Of a DNA stretch of 64,000 bases, positions 8,876-18,423 are shown in pieces; position 1 is the stretch's first letter; every line of letters begins with the position of its first letter. Origin of the DNA: Siccibacter colletis. GTDB lineage: Bacteria; Pseudomonadota; Gammaproteobacteria; Enterobacterales; Enterobacteriaceae. A program made the translations under genes and the position numbers. The DNA lies in the NCBI RefSeq assembly GCF_000696575.1, contig NZ_JMSQ01000016.1:26670-90669 (forward strand). Reading direction: 5' to 3'. The notes under the pieces are model-generated. The model saw only the letters and a program-made list of their open reading frames with translations. It ran no database searches and was not told the origin of the DNA.

Positions 8876-10705
8876 CTACTCTTCATCGTCCCCGTCGACG
8901 TGGCTGCGGATGCAGGCCATAAACTCGCGGCCAAAGCGCTCCAGCTTGCGGGTGCCGACGCCGTTGATACCCAGCATTTCACCCGGTGACACCGGCATCT
9001 GCTCCGCCATCTCAATGAGCGTGGCATCGTTGAACACCACGTAAGGGGGGATATTCTCTTCATCCGCGATGGCCTTGCGCAGTTTGCGCAGCCGGGCGAA
9101 CAGCTTCCGATCGTAATTACCGCCGTAGGACTTCTGCGCCACGCGCGGTTTCAGCGCCACGACGCGCGGCACGGCGAGCATCAGCGGCGCTTCACCGCGC
9201 AGGAACGGGCGCGCCGCTTCAGTGAGCTGCAGCGCCGAATGCGCAGCGATGTTCTGCGTCACTACGCCGAGGTGAATGAGCTGGCGGATGACGCTCACCC
9301 AGTGCTCGGTGGTGTGATCGCGGCCTTCGCCGTAAATCTTCAGCTTGTCGTGGCCCAGCTCGCGGATGCGCTGGTTATTCGCGCCGCGCAGCACTTCCAC
9401 GACATAGCCCATGCCAAAGCGCTGGCCGACACGGTAGATGCAGGAGAGCGCTTTCTGGGCGTCCACCAGCCCGTCGTAGCGGCGCGGCGGATCGAGGCAA
9501 ACATCGCAGTTGCCACAGGCCTGCTGACGACCTTCGCCGAAATAGTTAAGCAGCACCAGACGGCGGCAGGTTTGCGCTTCGGCAAACGCGCCCATCGCGT
9601 TGAGCTTGTGGCGTTCAATATCCTGCAGCGGACCAGGCTGTTTCTCTTCGAGACATTTGCGCAGCCAGGCCATATCCGCCGGATCGTAAAACAGCATCGC
9701 TTCCGCAGGCAGGCCGTCGCGCCCGGCGCGTCCGGTTTCCTGGTAGTAGGATTCGATGTTGCGGGGAATATCGAAGTGCACCACGAAGCGCACGTTGGGC
9801 TTGTTGATCCCCATACCGAACGCCACGGTTGCCACCACGATTTGCAGATCGTCGCGCTGGAATTTTTCCTGCACATCGGCGCGCACCTGCGGCTCCAGCC
9901 CGGCGTGATAGGCACCGGCGCTGATGCCTTTGCTTTGCAGACGCGCGGCGGTGTCTTCCACTTTCGCCCGGCTGTTGCAGTAGATAATGCCGGATTTACC
10001 GCGCTGCTCCTGAACGTAACGCATCAGCTGATCGAGCGGCTTAAACTTCTCCATCAGCATGTAGCGGATATTCGGGCGGTCGAAGCTGCTGATCTGAATC
10101 AGCGGATCGTGCAAACCGAGCAGCCGGACGATGTCGAGACGCGTGGTATCGTCCGCAGTGGCGGTCAGTGCGATAAAGGGGACGTTCGGCAGGCGCTCGC
10201 GCAGCTGGCCCAGCGCGGCATATTCCGGGCGGAAATCGTGGCCCCACTGGGAAATACAGTGCGCCTCATCCACCGCGACCATCGCCAGCGGCCAACGGCT
10301 GAGCTGTTCAATGAAGTTATCCATCATCAACCGCTCGGGCGCGATATAGAGTAAGCGGACCTGGCCGGTACGGCAGCCGGCAAGCACCTCAAGCTGCTGG
10401 TCGCGGCTCTGGGTGGAATTGAGGCAGGCCGCCGCCACGCCGTTGGCGAGCAGTTGATCGACCTGGTCTTTCATCAGCGAGATGAGCGGCGATACCACCA
10501 CCGTCAGGCCGTCGTTGACCAGCGCCGGGATTTGATAGCACAGTGACTTACCGCCGCCGGTAGGCATCACCACCAGACAATCGCGCCCGCCGAGCACGGT
10601 ATTGATGATGGTTTCCTGGCCCGGGCGAAACTGCTGGTAGCCGAAGGTTTCCTGCAAAACCTGTCGAGCCAGCGATTCCTGATTCATAACTTCCGCCTGC
10701 GCCAC
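8876..10705 (-). CDS. recQ: ATP-dependent DNA helicase RecQ
   Basis: RecQ is a 3'-5' SF2 helicase that acts in RecF-pathway recombination and replication-fork repair. The 609 residues equal the E. coli length. Walker A PTGGGKS is at 48-54, the DEAH box at 146-149, and the zinc-binding cysteines (CRRLVLLNYFGE...CGNCDVC) are near 380-403. A winged-helix domain and the C-terminal HRDC domain follow; the last residues, HVDGDDEE, are conserved. It lies between pldA (upstream) and rhtC. Confidence 0.98.
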   Translation of the reverse strand: MAQAEVMNQESLARQVLQETFGYQQFRPGQETIINTVLGGRDCLVVMPTGGGKSLCYQIPALVNDGLTVVVSPLISLMKDQVDQLLANGVAAACLNSTQSRDQQLEVLAGCRTGQVRLLYIAPERLMMDNFIEQLSRWPLAMVAVDEAHCISQWGHDFRPEYAALGQLRERLPNVPFIALTATADDTTRLDIVRLLGLHDPLIQISSFDRPNIRYMLMEKFKPLDQLMRYVQEQRGKSGIIYCNSRAKVEDTAARLQSKGISAGAYHAGLEPQVRADVQEKFQRDDLQIVVATVAFGMGINKPNVRFVVHFDIPRNIESYYQETGRAGRDGLPAEAMLFYDPADMAWLRKCLEEKQPGPLQDIERHKLNAMGAFAEAQTCRRLVLLNYFGEGRQQACGNCDVCLDPPRRYDGLVDAQKALSCIYRVGQRFGMGYVVEVLRGANNQRIRELGHDKLKIYGEGRDHTTEHWVSVIRQLIHLGVVTQNIAAHSALQLTEAARPFLRGEAPLMLAVPRVVALKPRVAQKSYGGNYDRKLFARLRKLRKAIADEENIPPYVVFNDATLIEMAEQMPVSPGEMLGINGVGTRKLERFGREFMACIRSHVDGDDEE

Positions 10706-10724
10706 GCTTACCCCACTACCTTAA

Positions 10725-10754
10725 AAATAAAACAGGCGCTATTTTCAGCGCCTG
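10725..10754 (-). terminator. Intrinsic terminator of pldA
   Basis: An 8-bp stem (CAGGCGCT / AGCGCCTG, 10733-10740 with 10747-10754) is followed on the minus strand by a T-rich run, so it ends pldA transcripts just before recQ. Confidence 0.8.
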
Positions 10755-10773
10755 CGTCAGAAACTGCAATGCT

Positions 10774-11643
10774 TTAGAACAGATCGTTAAGCATAACCCC
10801 GACACCGACGCGTGTCTGGTTAAAGTTGTAATCGATTAACGATTCTCCGTAGCCGCTCCACACCTGGGTATAGAGACGCACGTGTTTTGTGACCGGATAG
10901 CTCAGGCCCAGCTCCGCACCGCCGTAGCCGGTGTTCCAGTTGTACTGGCCTTTCGCGCTGAGGATCGCTTCGCCAATCTGGTAGCCCAGCTTCAGCTGGT
11001 AGTAGCCCATATACTTCGTGATATCCGGGTTGTCATCGGTGCTGCCCATCACGTACCACGGCTTCACTTCCACCAGCCAGTTACCGTTTTGCGCCATCAG
11101 GCGGGTATAGAGACGGTTCCAGCTGCGTGAGGTCGGATCTGAGCGACCGTTAGAGTCGTGGTTGTAGCCAAACTCCACGTCGCGCAGCGTCCAGCCCGCC
11201 AGGCGGTAGTCCGTTGCGAACCCGAGGAACAGCTGCGGTTCATAGTTGGTTTCGCGGAACGGGGACGATTCGCCGCTGTTGGAGAGCTGCCACCAGGATT
11301 TCTGGGTATAGGATGCGCCCAGCACCGAGTTCGGCCCCATGATGCCGCGCCAGAACGGGAACGCCAGGCTTAACTGGAATTTAACTTCGTCCTTACGGGC
11401 GTTATCTGACCAGTCATAGGAGCCGATAGCTTCTTTATTCAGATCGCTGGTGACGGTATAGAGCAGATAGTTGCTTTCATACGGATAGAGCGTGAACGGA
11501 TTGTCGTGCTCCTGCAGCAGGTTAGCGATGATACTGCCGCGTACCGCAGGCGCATCATGGACTTCTTTAATCGTGGCTTCCTGTGCCAGAGCGGCGCAGG
11601 GCAGCAGAATTGCTGCCATTACAAAACCCAGAAACGAACGCAT
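10774..11643 (-). CDS. pldA: Outer-membrane phospholipase A1
   Basis: OmpLA hydrolyses phospholipids that reach the outer leaflet of the outer membrane. The 289-residue precursor has a signal peptide (residues 1-20, cut after CAALA), and the mature part forms a 12-strand barrel. The active site is present: H162 and S164 in NHDSNG and N176 in SRSWN (mature H142, S144, N156). The C-terminus ends in phenylalanine, as outer-membrane barrels do. It is calcium-dependent and active as a dimer in E. coli. Confidence 0.97.
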   Translation of the reverse strand: MRSFLGFVMAAILLPCAALAQEATIKEVHDAPAVRGSIIANLLQEHDNPFTLYPYESNYLLYTVTSDLNKEAIGSYDWSDNARKDEVKFQLSLAFPFWRGIMGPNSVLGASYTQKSWWQLSNSGESSPFRETNYEPQLFLGFATDYRLAGWTLRDVEFGYNHDSNGRSDPTSRSWNRLYTRLMAQNGNWLVEVKPWYVMGSTDDNPDITKYMGYYQLKLGYQIGEAILSAKGQYNWNTGYGGAELGLSYPVTKHVRLYTQVWSGYGESLIDYNFNQTRVGVGVMLNDLF

Positions 11644-11815
11644 CTGAATGTTCTCCCGAACCTGATTATTGCGTAGTTATTATTTACTGCGAGCTATTCT
11701 ACATATTTCCGGCATATCTGCGCGGTTATCGTTTCTTAAAGTGGAAACCAACAAATCATAATCATAAAATCAACATTCTATTAACCAATGCTGTTTGCTG
11801 GTCTAAGGATGCACC

Positions 11816-12283
11816 ATGTCTACCACCCTGAGCGCCGACCAGGCGTTACAACTTGTCGGTGAAATCTTCGTCTATCATATGCCGTTTAACCGCGCTCTGG
11901 GCCTCGAACTGGAGCGCTACGAGCCGGCGTTCGCGCAGCTCGCCTTCAGTAACCAGCCGATGATGGTGGGTAACTGGGCGCAAAGCATTCTGCACGGCGG
12001 CGTGATCGCCTCGGCGCTGGACGTGGCCGCCGGGCTGGTGTGCGTCGGCAGTACGCTGACGCGCCACGAGAGTATCACCGAAGAGGAACTGCGTCAGCGC
12101 CTGTCAAAGATGGGCACTATCGATCTGCGCGTGGACTACCTGCGCCCCGGCCGCGGTACGCGCTTCACCGCAACCAGCACGCTGCTGCGCGCCGGGAATA
12201 AAGTCTCGGTGGCCCGCGTCGAACTGCATAATGAAGAGCTGCGCCATATCGCCAGCGCCACCGCAACCTACATGGTGGGGTAG
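11816..12283 (+). CDS. yigI: Acyl-CoA thioesterase YigI (hotdog fold)
   Basis: This 155-residue PaaI-type hotdog protein contains [17 protein letters not shown] near residues 59-75, the helix typical of this thioesterase family. YigI of E. coli has been reported as an acyl-CoA thioesterase; the physiological substrate is not certain. It diverges from pldA and is followed 60 bp later by rarD on the same strand. Confidence 0.9.
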   Translation: MSTTLSADQALQLVGEIFVYHMPFNRALGLELERYEPAFAQLAFSNQPMMVGNWAQSILHGGVIASALDVAAGLVCVGSTLTRHESITEEELRQRLSKMGTIDLRVDYLRPGRGTRFTATSTLLRAGNKVSVARVELHNEELRHIASATATYMVG

Positions 12284-12343
12284 GTAGGGTAAATCTGCGC
12301 TGAATGATAAGATGCCTCCACGATTTTACGACGAGTTGTTTTC

Positions 12344-13237
12344 ATGGATGCTAAGCAGACGCGGCAGGGCGTGTTACTCGCGCTGGCCGCTTATTTTATT
12401 TGGGGTATCGCCCCGGCCTATTTCAAGCTCATTCACTACGTTCCGGCGGATGAGATCCTGACCCACCGCGTTATCTGGTCGTTCTTCTTTATGGTGGCGC
12501 TGATCGCCATTACGCGCCAGTGGGGGCAGATCAAGCGCCTGTTCCAGACCCCGAAAAAAGTGTTTGCCCTCGCGCTGAGTGCGGTACTGGTTGGCGGTAA
12601 CTGGCTGCTGTTTATCTGGTCCGTGAATAACCATCATATGCTGGAGGCCAGCCTCGGCTACTTTATCAACCCGCTGGTGAATATTTTGCTCGGGATGGTG
12701 TTCCTCGGCGAACGCTTCCGCCGTATGCAGTGGGTCGCGGTATTGCTGGCCGTGGGCGGCGTACTGGTACAGCTCTGGACCTTCGGCTCGCTGCCGATCA
12801 TCGCCCTGGGCCTCGCCTTCAGCTTTGCGTTCTATGGTCTGGTGCGCAAGAAGATCGCCGTCGAGGCGCAGGTCGGTATGCTGTTTGAAACCCTGTGGCT
12901 GCTGCCGGTCGCGGCGTTTTACCTGTTCTTCTACGCCGACAGCCCGACCAGCCACATGGGCAACAACCCGATGTCGCTCAACCTGCTGCTGATCGCTGCC
13001 GGTGTGGTGACCACCATTCCTCTGCTGTGCTTCACCGGTGCCGCAACGCGCCTGCGTCTCTCCACGCTCGGCTTCTTCCAGTACATTGGTCCGACGCTGA
13101 TGTTCCTGCTGGCGGTGCTGTTCTACGACGAAGTGCCGGGTGCCGATAAGATGGTGACCTTCGCCTTTATCTGGATCGCGCTGGCGGTCTTCGTGATGGA
13201 TGCGATATACACCCAGCGTAGATCGCGTATCAGATAA
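12344..13237 (+). CDS. rarD: EamA/DMT-family permease RarD
   Basis: This 297-residue inner-membrane protein has about ten hydrophobic segments and two DMT repeats, and it is nearly identical in length to E. coli RarD. The family is annotated as chloramphenicol-sensitive protein, but the transported substrate is unknown. It ends convergently with corA. Confidence 0.93.
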   Translation: MDAKQTRQGVLLALAAYFIWGIAPAYFKLIHYVPADEILTHRVIWSFFFMVALIAITRQWGQIKRLFQTPKKVFALALSAVLVGGNWLLFIWSVNNHHMLEASLGYFINPLVNILLGMVFLGERFRRMQWVAVLLAVGGVLVQLWTFGSLPIIALGLAFSFAFYGLVRKKIAVEAQVGMLFETLWLLPVAAFYLFFYADSPTSHMGNNPMSLNLLLIAAGVVTTIPLLCFTGAATRLRLSTLGFFQYIGPTLMFLLAVLFYDEVPGADKMVTFAFIWIALAVFVMDAIYTQRRSRIR

Positions 13238-13259
13238 AAAGCGCCGCACAGAAAACATC

Positions 13260-13285
13260 AAAAGGAGCTTTCGCTCCCTGTTTTT
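13260..13285. terminator. Bidirectional terminator between rarD and corA
   Basis: A short GGAGC / GCTCC hairpin with a four-base TTTC loop is flanked by a T5 run on the plus side and an A-rich run on the other, so it can end both rarD and corA. Confidence 0.65.
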
Positions 13286-14234
13286 ACAGCCAGTTACGGC
13301 GCTTGAAGTAGAGATACGGCGCCAGTCCGGCGAGCAGCATCAGGATGATTGCACCGGGGTAGCCGAAGCTCCACTTCAGCTCTGGCATAAACTCGAAGTT
13401 CATCCCGTAGCTGGAGGCCACCAGCGTCGGCGGCAGGAACACCACCGAGACCACCGAGAAGATCTTGATGATGCGGTTCTGCTCGATGTTGATAAAACCC
13501 ATCGCCGCCTGCATCAGGAAGTTCACCTTCTGGAACAGGGATTCGTTGTGCGGCAGCAGGGATTCGATATCGCGCAGGATCTCACGCGCCTGCTCAAGCT
13601 GTCCGCCAGGAATACGCGCTTTACGCACCAGGAAGTTCAGGGCGCGCTGGGTATCCATCAGGCACAGACGCACCTTCCAGCCCACGTCTTCCAGCTCGGC
13701 CAGCGTCGAGAGCGCTTCGTCATATTCATCGCCCTGATGACCTTCCATGATGACGCGGCTTAGCTTTTCCAGATCGCTATAGATGTTTTCAATTTCGTCC
13801 GCCAGCTGTTCGATTTTGGTTTCAAACAGGTCGAGCAGCAGCTCGTAGGCGTTGCCGTCCATCATCTCCTGGCTGCGGGCGCGCATGCGGTACAGGCGAA
13901 ACGCCGGCAGTTCGCGCTCGCGCAGGGTATAGAGACGCCCTTCGCGAATGGTAAAGGCCACGGTTGAGTTACCGGAGTGCCCTTCCGCATCTTCGAAGAA
14001 GAAGAAAGAGTGAATGTGCAAACCGTCTTCGTCTTCGAAGAAACGCGCCGACGCCTCGATGTCTTCCAGTTCCGGGCGAGTGGCGAGGTTCTGACCCAGC
14101 TCGGTTTGAACGTACTGACGCTCGCTGTCGTCCGGCTCGACCAGATCGACCCATACGGAGGCAGCGAGAAGCTGCTTCTCATCGGATTCGAGGCGTGAAA
14201 GACGGTTTTTTTCCAGTTGATATGCGCTCAGCAT
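13284..14234 (-). CDS. corA: Magnesium/cobalt/nickel transporter CorA
   Basis: CorA is the main constitutive magnesium channel, a homopentamer of the inner membrane. The 316-residue form from the ATG at 14234 matches the E. coli protein; a further in-frame ATG 15 bases upstream is not used because GGGAG precedes 14234. The acidic cytoplasmic domain is followed by two C-terminal membrane helices with the selectivity motif YGMN (276-279) and the basic end KRRNWL. The leader (14235-14450) is long and structured and contains a corL-like ORF. Confidence 0.98.
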   Translation of the reverse strand: MLSAYQLEKNRLSRLESDEKQLLAASVWVDLVEPDDSERQYVQTELGQNLATRPELEDIEASARFFEDEDGLHIHSFFFFEDAEGHSGNSTVAFTIREGRLYTLRERELPAFRLYRMRARSQEMMDGNAYELLLDLFETKIEQLADEIENIYSDLEKLSRVIMEGHQGDEYDEALSTLAELEDVGWKVRLCLMDTQRALNFLVRKARIPGGQLEQAREILRDIESLLPHNESLFQKVNFLMQAAMGFINIEQNRIIKIFSVVSVVFLPPTLVASSYGMNFEFMPELKWSFGYPGAIILMLLAGLAPYLYFKRRNWL

Positions 14235-14589
14235 GACCGGGACTCCCAATGCATAAAATTATCGGACAGTTCGGTGGGCACACAGAAACGTAAGGTTTCA
14301 GACCATTGACAGTCTGACTCAGCGCGACGAGAAGGGGATAACAGGTCGCTGACAACCACTAAGGCCATCAGCGCGAGGAGATAGCCTTAGGAGTTGTTCC
14401 TGGATGACAGGTTGAGCCAGTATCTACTGGGTGTGTCCAAGGCGAATGTCCTCTTAGCGTAATCGTGCGCGCATGTTACGCCAGCGAAAAACCAGCGTCA
14501 ACACGCAACGGGGGCGCCAAAGAATAATAAATGCCCGTAATACATAAAGGGTAGCAGACGGGCGGAGAATTATGTGAATTTACGATGAC
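14235..14589 (-). promoter_or_regulatory. corA leader and corA-uvrD intergenic region
   Basis: This 355-bp stretch has no large gene. It holds the corL-like ORF, a CTAAGGC/GCCTTAG hairpin (14359-14390), a CAGAC/GTCTG hairpin near 14298-14315, and a second open frame (14368-14228) of 46 codons whose TGA overlaps the corA ATG. E. coli K-12 carries yigE/F/G-type genes near here; none is seen. Confidence 0.6.
14387..14440 (-). CDS. corL: CorL-like leader peptide of corA
   Basis: A 17-codon ORF beginning with TTG reads LDTPSRYWLNLSSRNNS and stops with TAA; AAGAGGA stands nine bases before it. In Salmonella, a short ORF called corL in the corA leader couples its own translation to Rho-dependent termination ahead of corA. 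Position, size and a good ribosome site fit that role, but the peptide match is from memory. The stop codon lies inside a stem (14384-14390 pairing with 14359-14365), so ribosomes finishing the ORF would open that hairpin. Confidence 0.6.
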   Translation of the reverse strand: MDTPSRYWLNLSSRNNS

Positions 14590-16752
14590 TTACACGGTTT
14601 CGAGCTTCGCATAAGCGGCAACCAGCCACTTGATCCCCTGCCCCTGGAACGCCACCTGCAGGCGGCTGTGCTCGCCGTTGCCTTCAAGGTTAACGATGGT
14701 GCCTTCACCGAATTTCGGGTGACGCACGCGCTGGCCGAGCTTATAGCCGGAATCGTTTTGCGCCATCGGCGTGCCCATCTGTTTATGGCTTACCGGGCGG
14801 CTGATGCTGGCGCGCAAACGCACCTCTTCCACGCAGTTTTCCGGTAGCTCGCCGATGAAGCGCGACGGACGGTGATAGGCCTCTTTGCCATAAAGCCGGC
14901 GGGTTTCCGCGTAGGTCAGGGTCAGCTTCTGCATGGCGCGAGTCACGCCCACGTAGGCCAGACGGCGTTCTTCCTCCAGACGACCGCCTTCATCCAGCGC
15001 CATCTGACTCGGGAACATCCCTTCTTCCATTCCGACGATGAATACCTGCGGGAATTCCAGCCCTTTCGCGGAGTGCATGGTCATCAGTTGCACCGCGTCC
15101 TGCCAGGTATCCGCCTGCCCTTCCCCCGCTTCCAGCGCAGCGTGGGAGAGAAACGCCTGCAGCGGCATCAGGTCTTCATCTTCGTCGTTGTAGCTGAACT
15201 GGCGCGTTGCCGTCACCAGTTCCTCTAAGTTTTCGATACGGGTCTGGCCCTTTTCACCTTTCTCCTGCTCATACATCTGGCGCAGGCCGGAGTCTTTAAT
15301 CACCCGATCGGTCTGGACGTGCAGCGGCATATCAACCGTCTCGTGGGCCAGGGCGTCGATCAGCTCCAGGAAACGCTGCAGGGCACTGGCTGCGCGACCG
15401 GCCAGCGCTTTTTCCTGCAGCAGCTCGCGGCAGGCGCTCCACAGCGTCAGCTGTCGTTCCCGGGCGGTCTGACGCACCACGTTCAGCGTGCGATCGCCGA
15501 TGCCGCGCGTCGGGGTATTCACTACACGCTCAAACGCCGCGTCGTCGTTACGGTTGGCGATGAGGCGCAGGTAGGAGAGCGCATCTTTGATCTCCTGGCG
15601 TTCGAAGAAGCGCATCCCGCCGTAAATGCGGTACGGCATACTCGCTTGCAGCAGCGCCTCTTCCAGCACGCGCGACTGGGCGTTGCTGCGATAAAGAATG
15701 GCGCACTGGGCCAGCTGGCCACCGTTCTCATGCCAGGTTTTGATGCGGTTGACCACGAAGCGCGCTTCGTCCAGCTCGTTGAAGGCGCAGTAGAGTGAAA
15801 TGGGTTCGCCGTCGCTGCCGTCAGTCCACAGCTCTTTCCCCAGACGCCCGGTGTTGTTAGCGATCAGGGCGTTGGCCGCGTTCAGGATATTGTTGGTTGA
15901 GCGGTAATTCTGTTCCAGACGGATGGTTTCTGCGCCGGGGAAATCGTTCAGGAAACGCTGAATGTTCTCAACCTGAGCACCGCGCCAGCCGTAGATCGAC
16001 TGGTCATCGTCGCCGACGATCATTACCTTGCCGGTGTCCCCCGCCAGCAGACGGATCCACGCGTACTGGATGCTGTTGGTGTCCTGGAATTCGTCCACCA
16101 GAATATTGGTGAAGCGCTCGCGGTAGTGATTAAGGATGTGCGGTTTATTGAGCCACAGCTCGTGGGCGCGCAGCAGCAGCTCGGCGAAGTCCACCAGCCC
16201 GGCGCGATCGCACGCTTCCTGGTATGCCTGATACACCTTCTGCCAGGTTTGCTCTACCGGGTTGCCGTAGCTCTGGATATGGTGCGGGCGCAGCCCTTCA
16301 TCTTTTTTACCGTTGATAAACCACATCGCCTGGCGCGGCGGCCACTGCTTCTCATCCAGATTCAGCGCTTTGATCAGGCGCTTAAGCAGGCGCAACTGGT
16401 CTTCGCTGTCGAGGATCTGGAAATCCTGCGGCAGCCCGGCGTCCATGTGGTGCGCACGCAGCAGACGGTGCGCCAGACCGTGGAAGGTGCCGACCCACAT
16501 ACCGCCCTGGGTAGTTCCCATCAGCTGGCCTATACGGTGACGCATCTCCGCTGCGGCTTTATTGGTGAAAGTCACCGCCATGATGGAGTATGGAGAGCAG
16601 TTCTCAACGCTCATCAGCCAGGCGATACGGTGCACCAGCACGCGCGTCTTGCCGCTGCCCGCCCCAGCCAGCACCAGCATATTGGTGCGCGCTGCCGCCA
16701 CGGCGTCACGCTGTTTATCGTTAAGGCTGTCGAGCAGGTAAGAAACGTCCAT
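14590..16752 (-). CDS. uvrD: DNA helicase II
   Basis: UvrD is an SF1A 3'-5' helicase that unwinds DNA in nucleotide-excision and methyl-directed mismatch repair. From the ATG at 16752 it has 720 residues, as in E. coli; two extra codons upstream are possible. Walker A AGAGSGKT is at 29-36, the DEFQDTN box near 218, [13 protein letters not shown] near 245, and the C-terminal Tudor-like region ends in WLVAAYAKLETV. A LexA box lies upstream, as expected for an SOS gene. Confidence 0.98.
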   Translation of the reverse strand: MDVSYLLDSLNDKQRDAVAAARTNMLVLAGAGSGKTRVLVHRIAWLMSVENCSPYSIMAVTFTNKAAAEMRHRIGQLMGTTQGGMWVGTFHGLAHRLLRAHHMDAGLPQDFQILDSEDQLRLLKRLIKALNLDEKQWPPRQAMWFINGKKDEGLRPHHIQSYGNPVEQTWQKVYQAYQEACDRAGLVDFAELLLRAHELWLNKPHILNHYRERFTNILVDEFQDTNSIQYAWIRLLAGDTGKVMIVGDDDQSIYGWRGAQVENIQRFLNDFPGAETIRLEQNYRSTNNILNAANALIANNTGRLGKELWTDGSDGEPISLYCAFNELDEARFVVNRIKTWHENGGQLAQCAILYRSNAQSRVLEEALLQASMPYRIYGGMRFFERQEIKDALSYLRLIANRNDDAAFERVVNTPTRGIGDRTLNVVRQTARERQLTLWSACRELLQEKALAGRAASALQRFLELIDALAHETVDMPLHVQTDRVIKDSGLRQMYEQEKGEKGQTRIENLEELVTATRQFSYNDEDEDLMPLQAFLSHAALEAGEGQADTWQDAVQLMTMHSAKGLEFPQVFIVGMEEGMFPSQMALDEGGRLEEERRLAYVGVTRAMQKLTLTYAETRRLYGKEAYHRPSRFIGELPENCVEEVRLRASISRPVSHKQMGTPMAQNDSGYKLGQRVRHPKFGEGTIVNLEGNGEHSRLQVAFQGQGIKWLVAAYAKLETV

Positions 16753-16773
16753 TGGCACCGCCGGTGATGAATA

Positions 16774-16789
16774 CTGGTATTTTATACAG
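16774..16789. promoter_or_regulatory. LexA (SOS) box of uvrD
   Basis: On the uvrD strand CTGTATAAAATACCAG fits the LexA consensus CTG-N10-CAG with an AT-rich spacer. It lies 22 bases before the uvrD start codon, within the expected promoter. Confidence 0.85.
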
Positions 16790-16801
16790 AACTGCTGGCG
16801 A

Positions 16802-17518
16802 TTATATCAGCGTGGTGAGGGATGCCAACCGTGTAATTTCGAGGTGCGGTAACAGACGGCTGTCGTGAATCTGCATCAGATCGCCGCCGCGCAGGTTAAT
16901 CCAGCAGGCCTGAAGGCCGTGGCGCACCGCCCCCGCGACGTCAGTCGTGAGGTCGTCGCCAACGTGCAGGATCTCGCCCGGTGCCACACCCAGCTTTTGC
17001 GCGGCCAGCTCATACATGTCGCCAAAGGGTTTTGAGCGCCCGTGAGGACCGGCGCGCAGCACGAATTTGAAATAGTCGCCCAGCCCGAACGCGTGCGGGT
17101 CAGCGTTGCCGTTGGTGATCGCCACCAGCGGCCACTTTTCCGCCAGCGCGGCGAGGGTGTCGTGGGTTTCCTGCGGGACGTCAATCAGACTGCGCCATCT
17201 GGCGAAGTTTTCCATCGCCGCCTGCGCCCCGGCGGCAGCGGCATCCGGGCTTAACCCGACGTCCAGCATCGCGCGCTCAACGGCGCGGCGTCGCCACTCG
17301 GTAACGTCGTGACAGATATCCGGCTCCGCCTCGCGCAGCGCCTGGCGCAGGCGATGATATTCCGCCGCTTCAAACTGGCTCAGATCGGGATGGTAGCTGC
17401 GCATGAACGCCAGCGACTCCTGCTCGGTGCGTAAAATGACCGGGCGATTGTCATAGAGCGTATCGTCGAGATCGAACGTCAGGGCGGTAACTGGCCCCAG
17501 CGGGCGGTAAAAGCGCAT
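16802..17518 (-). CDS. yigB: HAD phosphatase YigB (riboflavin pathway)
   Basis: This 238-residue HAD hydrolase has motif I DLDDT (nucleophile D16, acid D18). YigB of E. coli dephosphorylates 5-amino-6-(5-phospho-D-ribitylamino)uracil in riboflavin synthesis and also FMN. The ATG overlaps the xerC stop by one base (TAATG), so the two are translationally coupled at the end of the lptM-dapF-yigA-xerC-yigB chain. Confidence 0.93.
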   Translation of the reverse strand: MRFYRPLGPVTALTFDLDDTLYDNRPVILRTEQESLAFMRSYHPDLSQFEAAEYHRLRQALREAEPDICHDVTEWRRRAVERAMLDVGLSPDAAAAGAQAAMENFARWRSLIDVPQETHDTLAALAEKWPLVAITNGNADPHAFGLGDYFKFVLRAGPHGRSKPFGDMYELAAQKLGVAPGEILHVGDDLTTDVAGAVRHGLQACWINLRGGDLMQIHDSRLLPHLEITRLASLTTLI

Positions 17519-18423
17519 TATTTTTTCCCCCGTTTAGCGCGCGGATGCGCTGCGTCATACACCGTTGCAAGGTGCTGGAAATCAAGATGGGTGTAGATTT
17601 GCGTCGTTGACAGATTGGCGTGGCCCAGCAGCTCCTGCACGGCGCGCAGATCGCCGCTCGACTCCAGCATGTGGGTCGCAAACGAGTGGCGAAGCTTATG
17701 AGGATGCACGTGGCTGTTCAGCCCCTGCCTGATGCCCCACTCGGCAAATCGCTTCTGCACGTTGCGGGTGGAGATACGTTTCCCCTGGTTTGAGAGAAAC
17801 AGCGCGTCATCTTCCGGGCCAAACAGCTCGCGCAGGTCGAGCCAGTGCTCCACCCACTCCACCGCGCTGCGGCCGACCGGCAGACGGCGCTCTTTGCTGC
17901 CTTTGCCGATAACCCATACTTCGCCGGTGGTGAGATCGAGGTGGCCGCAATCCATATTGACCAGTTCTGAGAGACGCAGCCCGGCCCCGTACATCACTTC
18001 CATCATCGCCCGGTCGCGCACCGCCAGCGGGTCGTTCAGGTCGATCTCCAGCAGGCGGTTCATGTCATCGACGTCGATATTCTTCGGCAGATGCCGGCCC
18101 GCTTTTGGCGTAGAAATGCCCTTCGCCGGATTGGCTTTCAGCTCGCCCTGGCTGACCAGCCAGTCGAAGAAGCTACGCAGCGCCGACAGCCGCAGGGCCA
18201 GACTGGCGGCCCCCAGCCCGGCGCGGCGGCTGCGTACCGCCAGGCTGCGCACGGCAGCAGCATCGCACTGTTCCCAGCGCGTCAGCTTCATGTCGGTGAG
18301 GATCGCGATGATGGTATCCAGCTGACGGCGGTAGTTCAGCAACGTCAGCGGGCTGAGCTGACGCTCAACTTTAAGATAGCGCAGGAAGCGCTCAACGCTC
18401 TCCTGAAGTAATGGCGCGGTCAT
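17518..18423 (-). CDS. xerC: Site-specific tyrosine recombinase XerC
   Basis: XerC with XerD resolves chromosome dimers at dif, controlled by FtsK. The protein has 301 residues, three more than E. coli XerC, with the extra residues at the N-terminus. The SAM-like N-terminal domain (1-90) is followed by the catalytic domain with [10 protein letters not shown] (first Arg), [10 protein letters not shown] (His and Arg), [14 protein letters not shown] (His, then the Tyr nucleophile). Its ATG overlaps the yigA stop (ATGA). Confidence 0.97.
   Translation of the reverse strand: MTAPLLQESVERFLRYLKVERQLSPLTLLNYRRQLDTIIAILTDMKLTRWEQCDAAAVRSLAVRSRRAGLGAASLALRLSALRSFFDWLVSQGELKANPAKGISTPKAGRHLPKNIDVDDMNRLLEIDLNDPLAVRDRAMMEVMYGAGLRLSELVNMDCGHLDLTTGEVWVIGKGSKERRLPVGRSAVEWVEHWLDLRELFGPEDDALFLSNQGKRISTRNVQKRFAEWGIRQGLNSHVHPHKLRHSFATHMLESSGDLRAVQELLGHANLSTTQIYTHLDFQHLATVYDAAHPRAKRGKK

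Noticed and set aside
9239..10354. 371-codon plus-strand ORF opposite recQ
   Set aside because: Shadow of recQ third-position GC bias; no ribosome site or family match.
12374..13261. 295-codon minus-strand ORF opposite rarD
   Set aside because: Strongly His/Gln/Arg-rich low-complexity translation, mirror of a membrane protein gene; no signals of its own.
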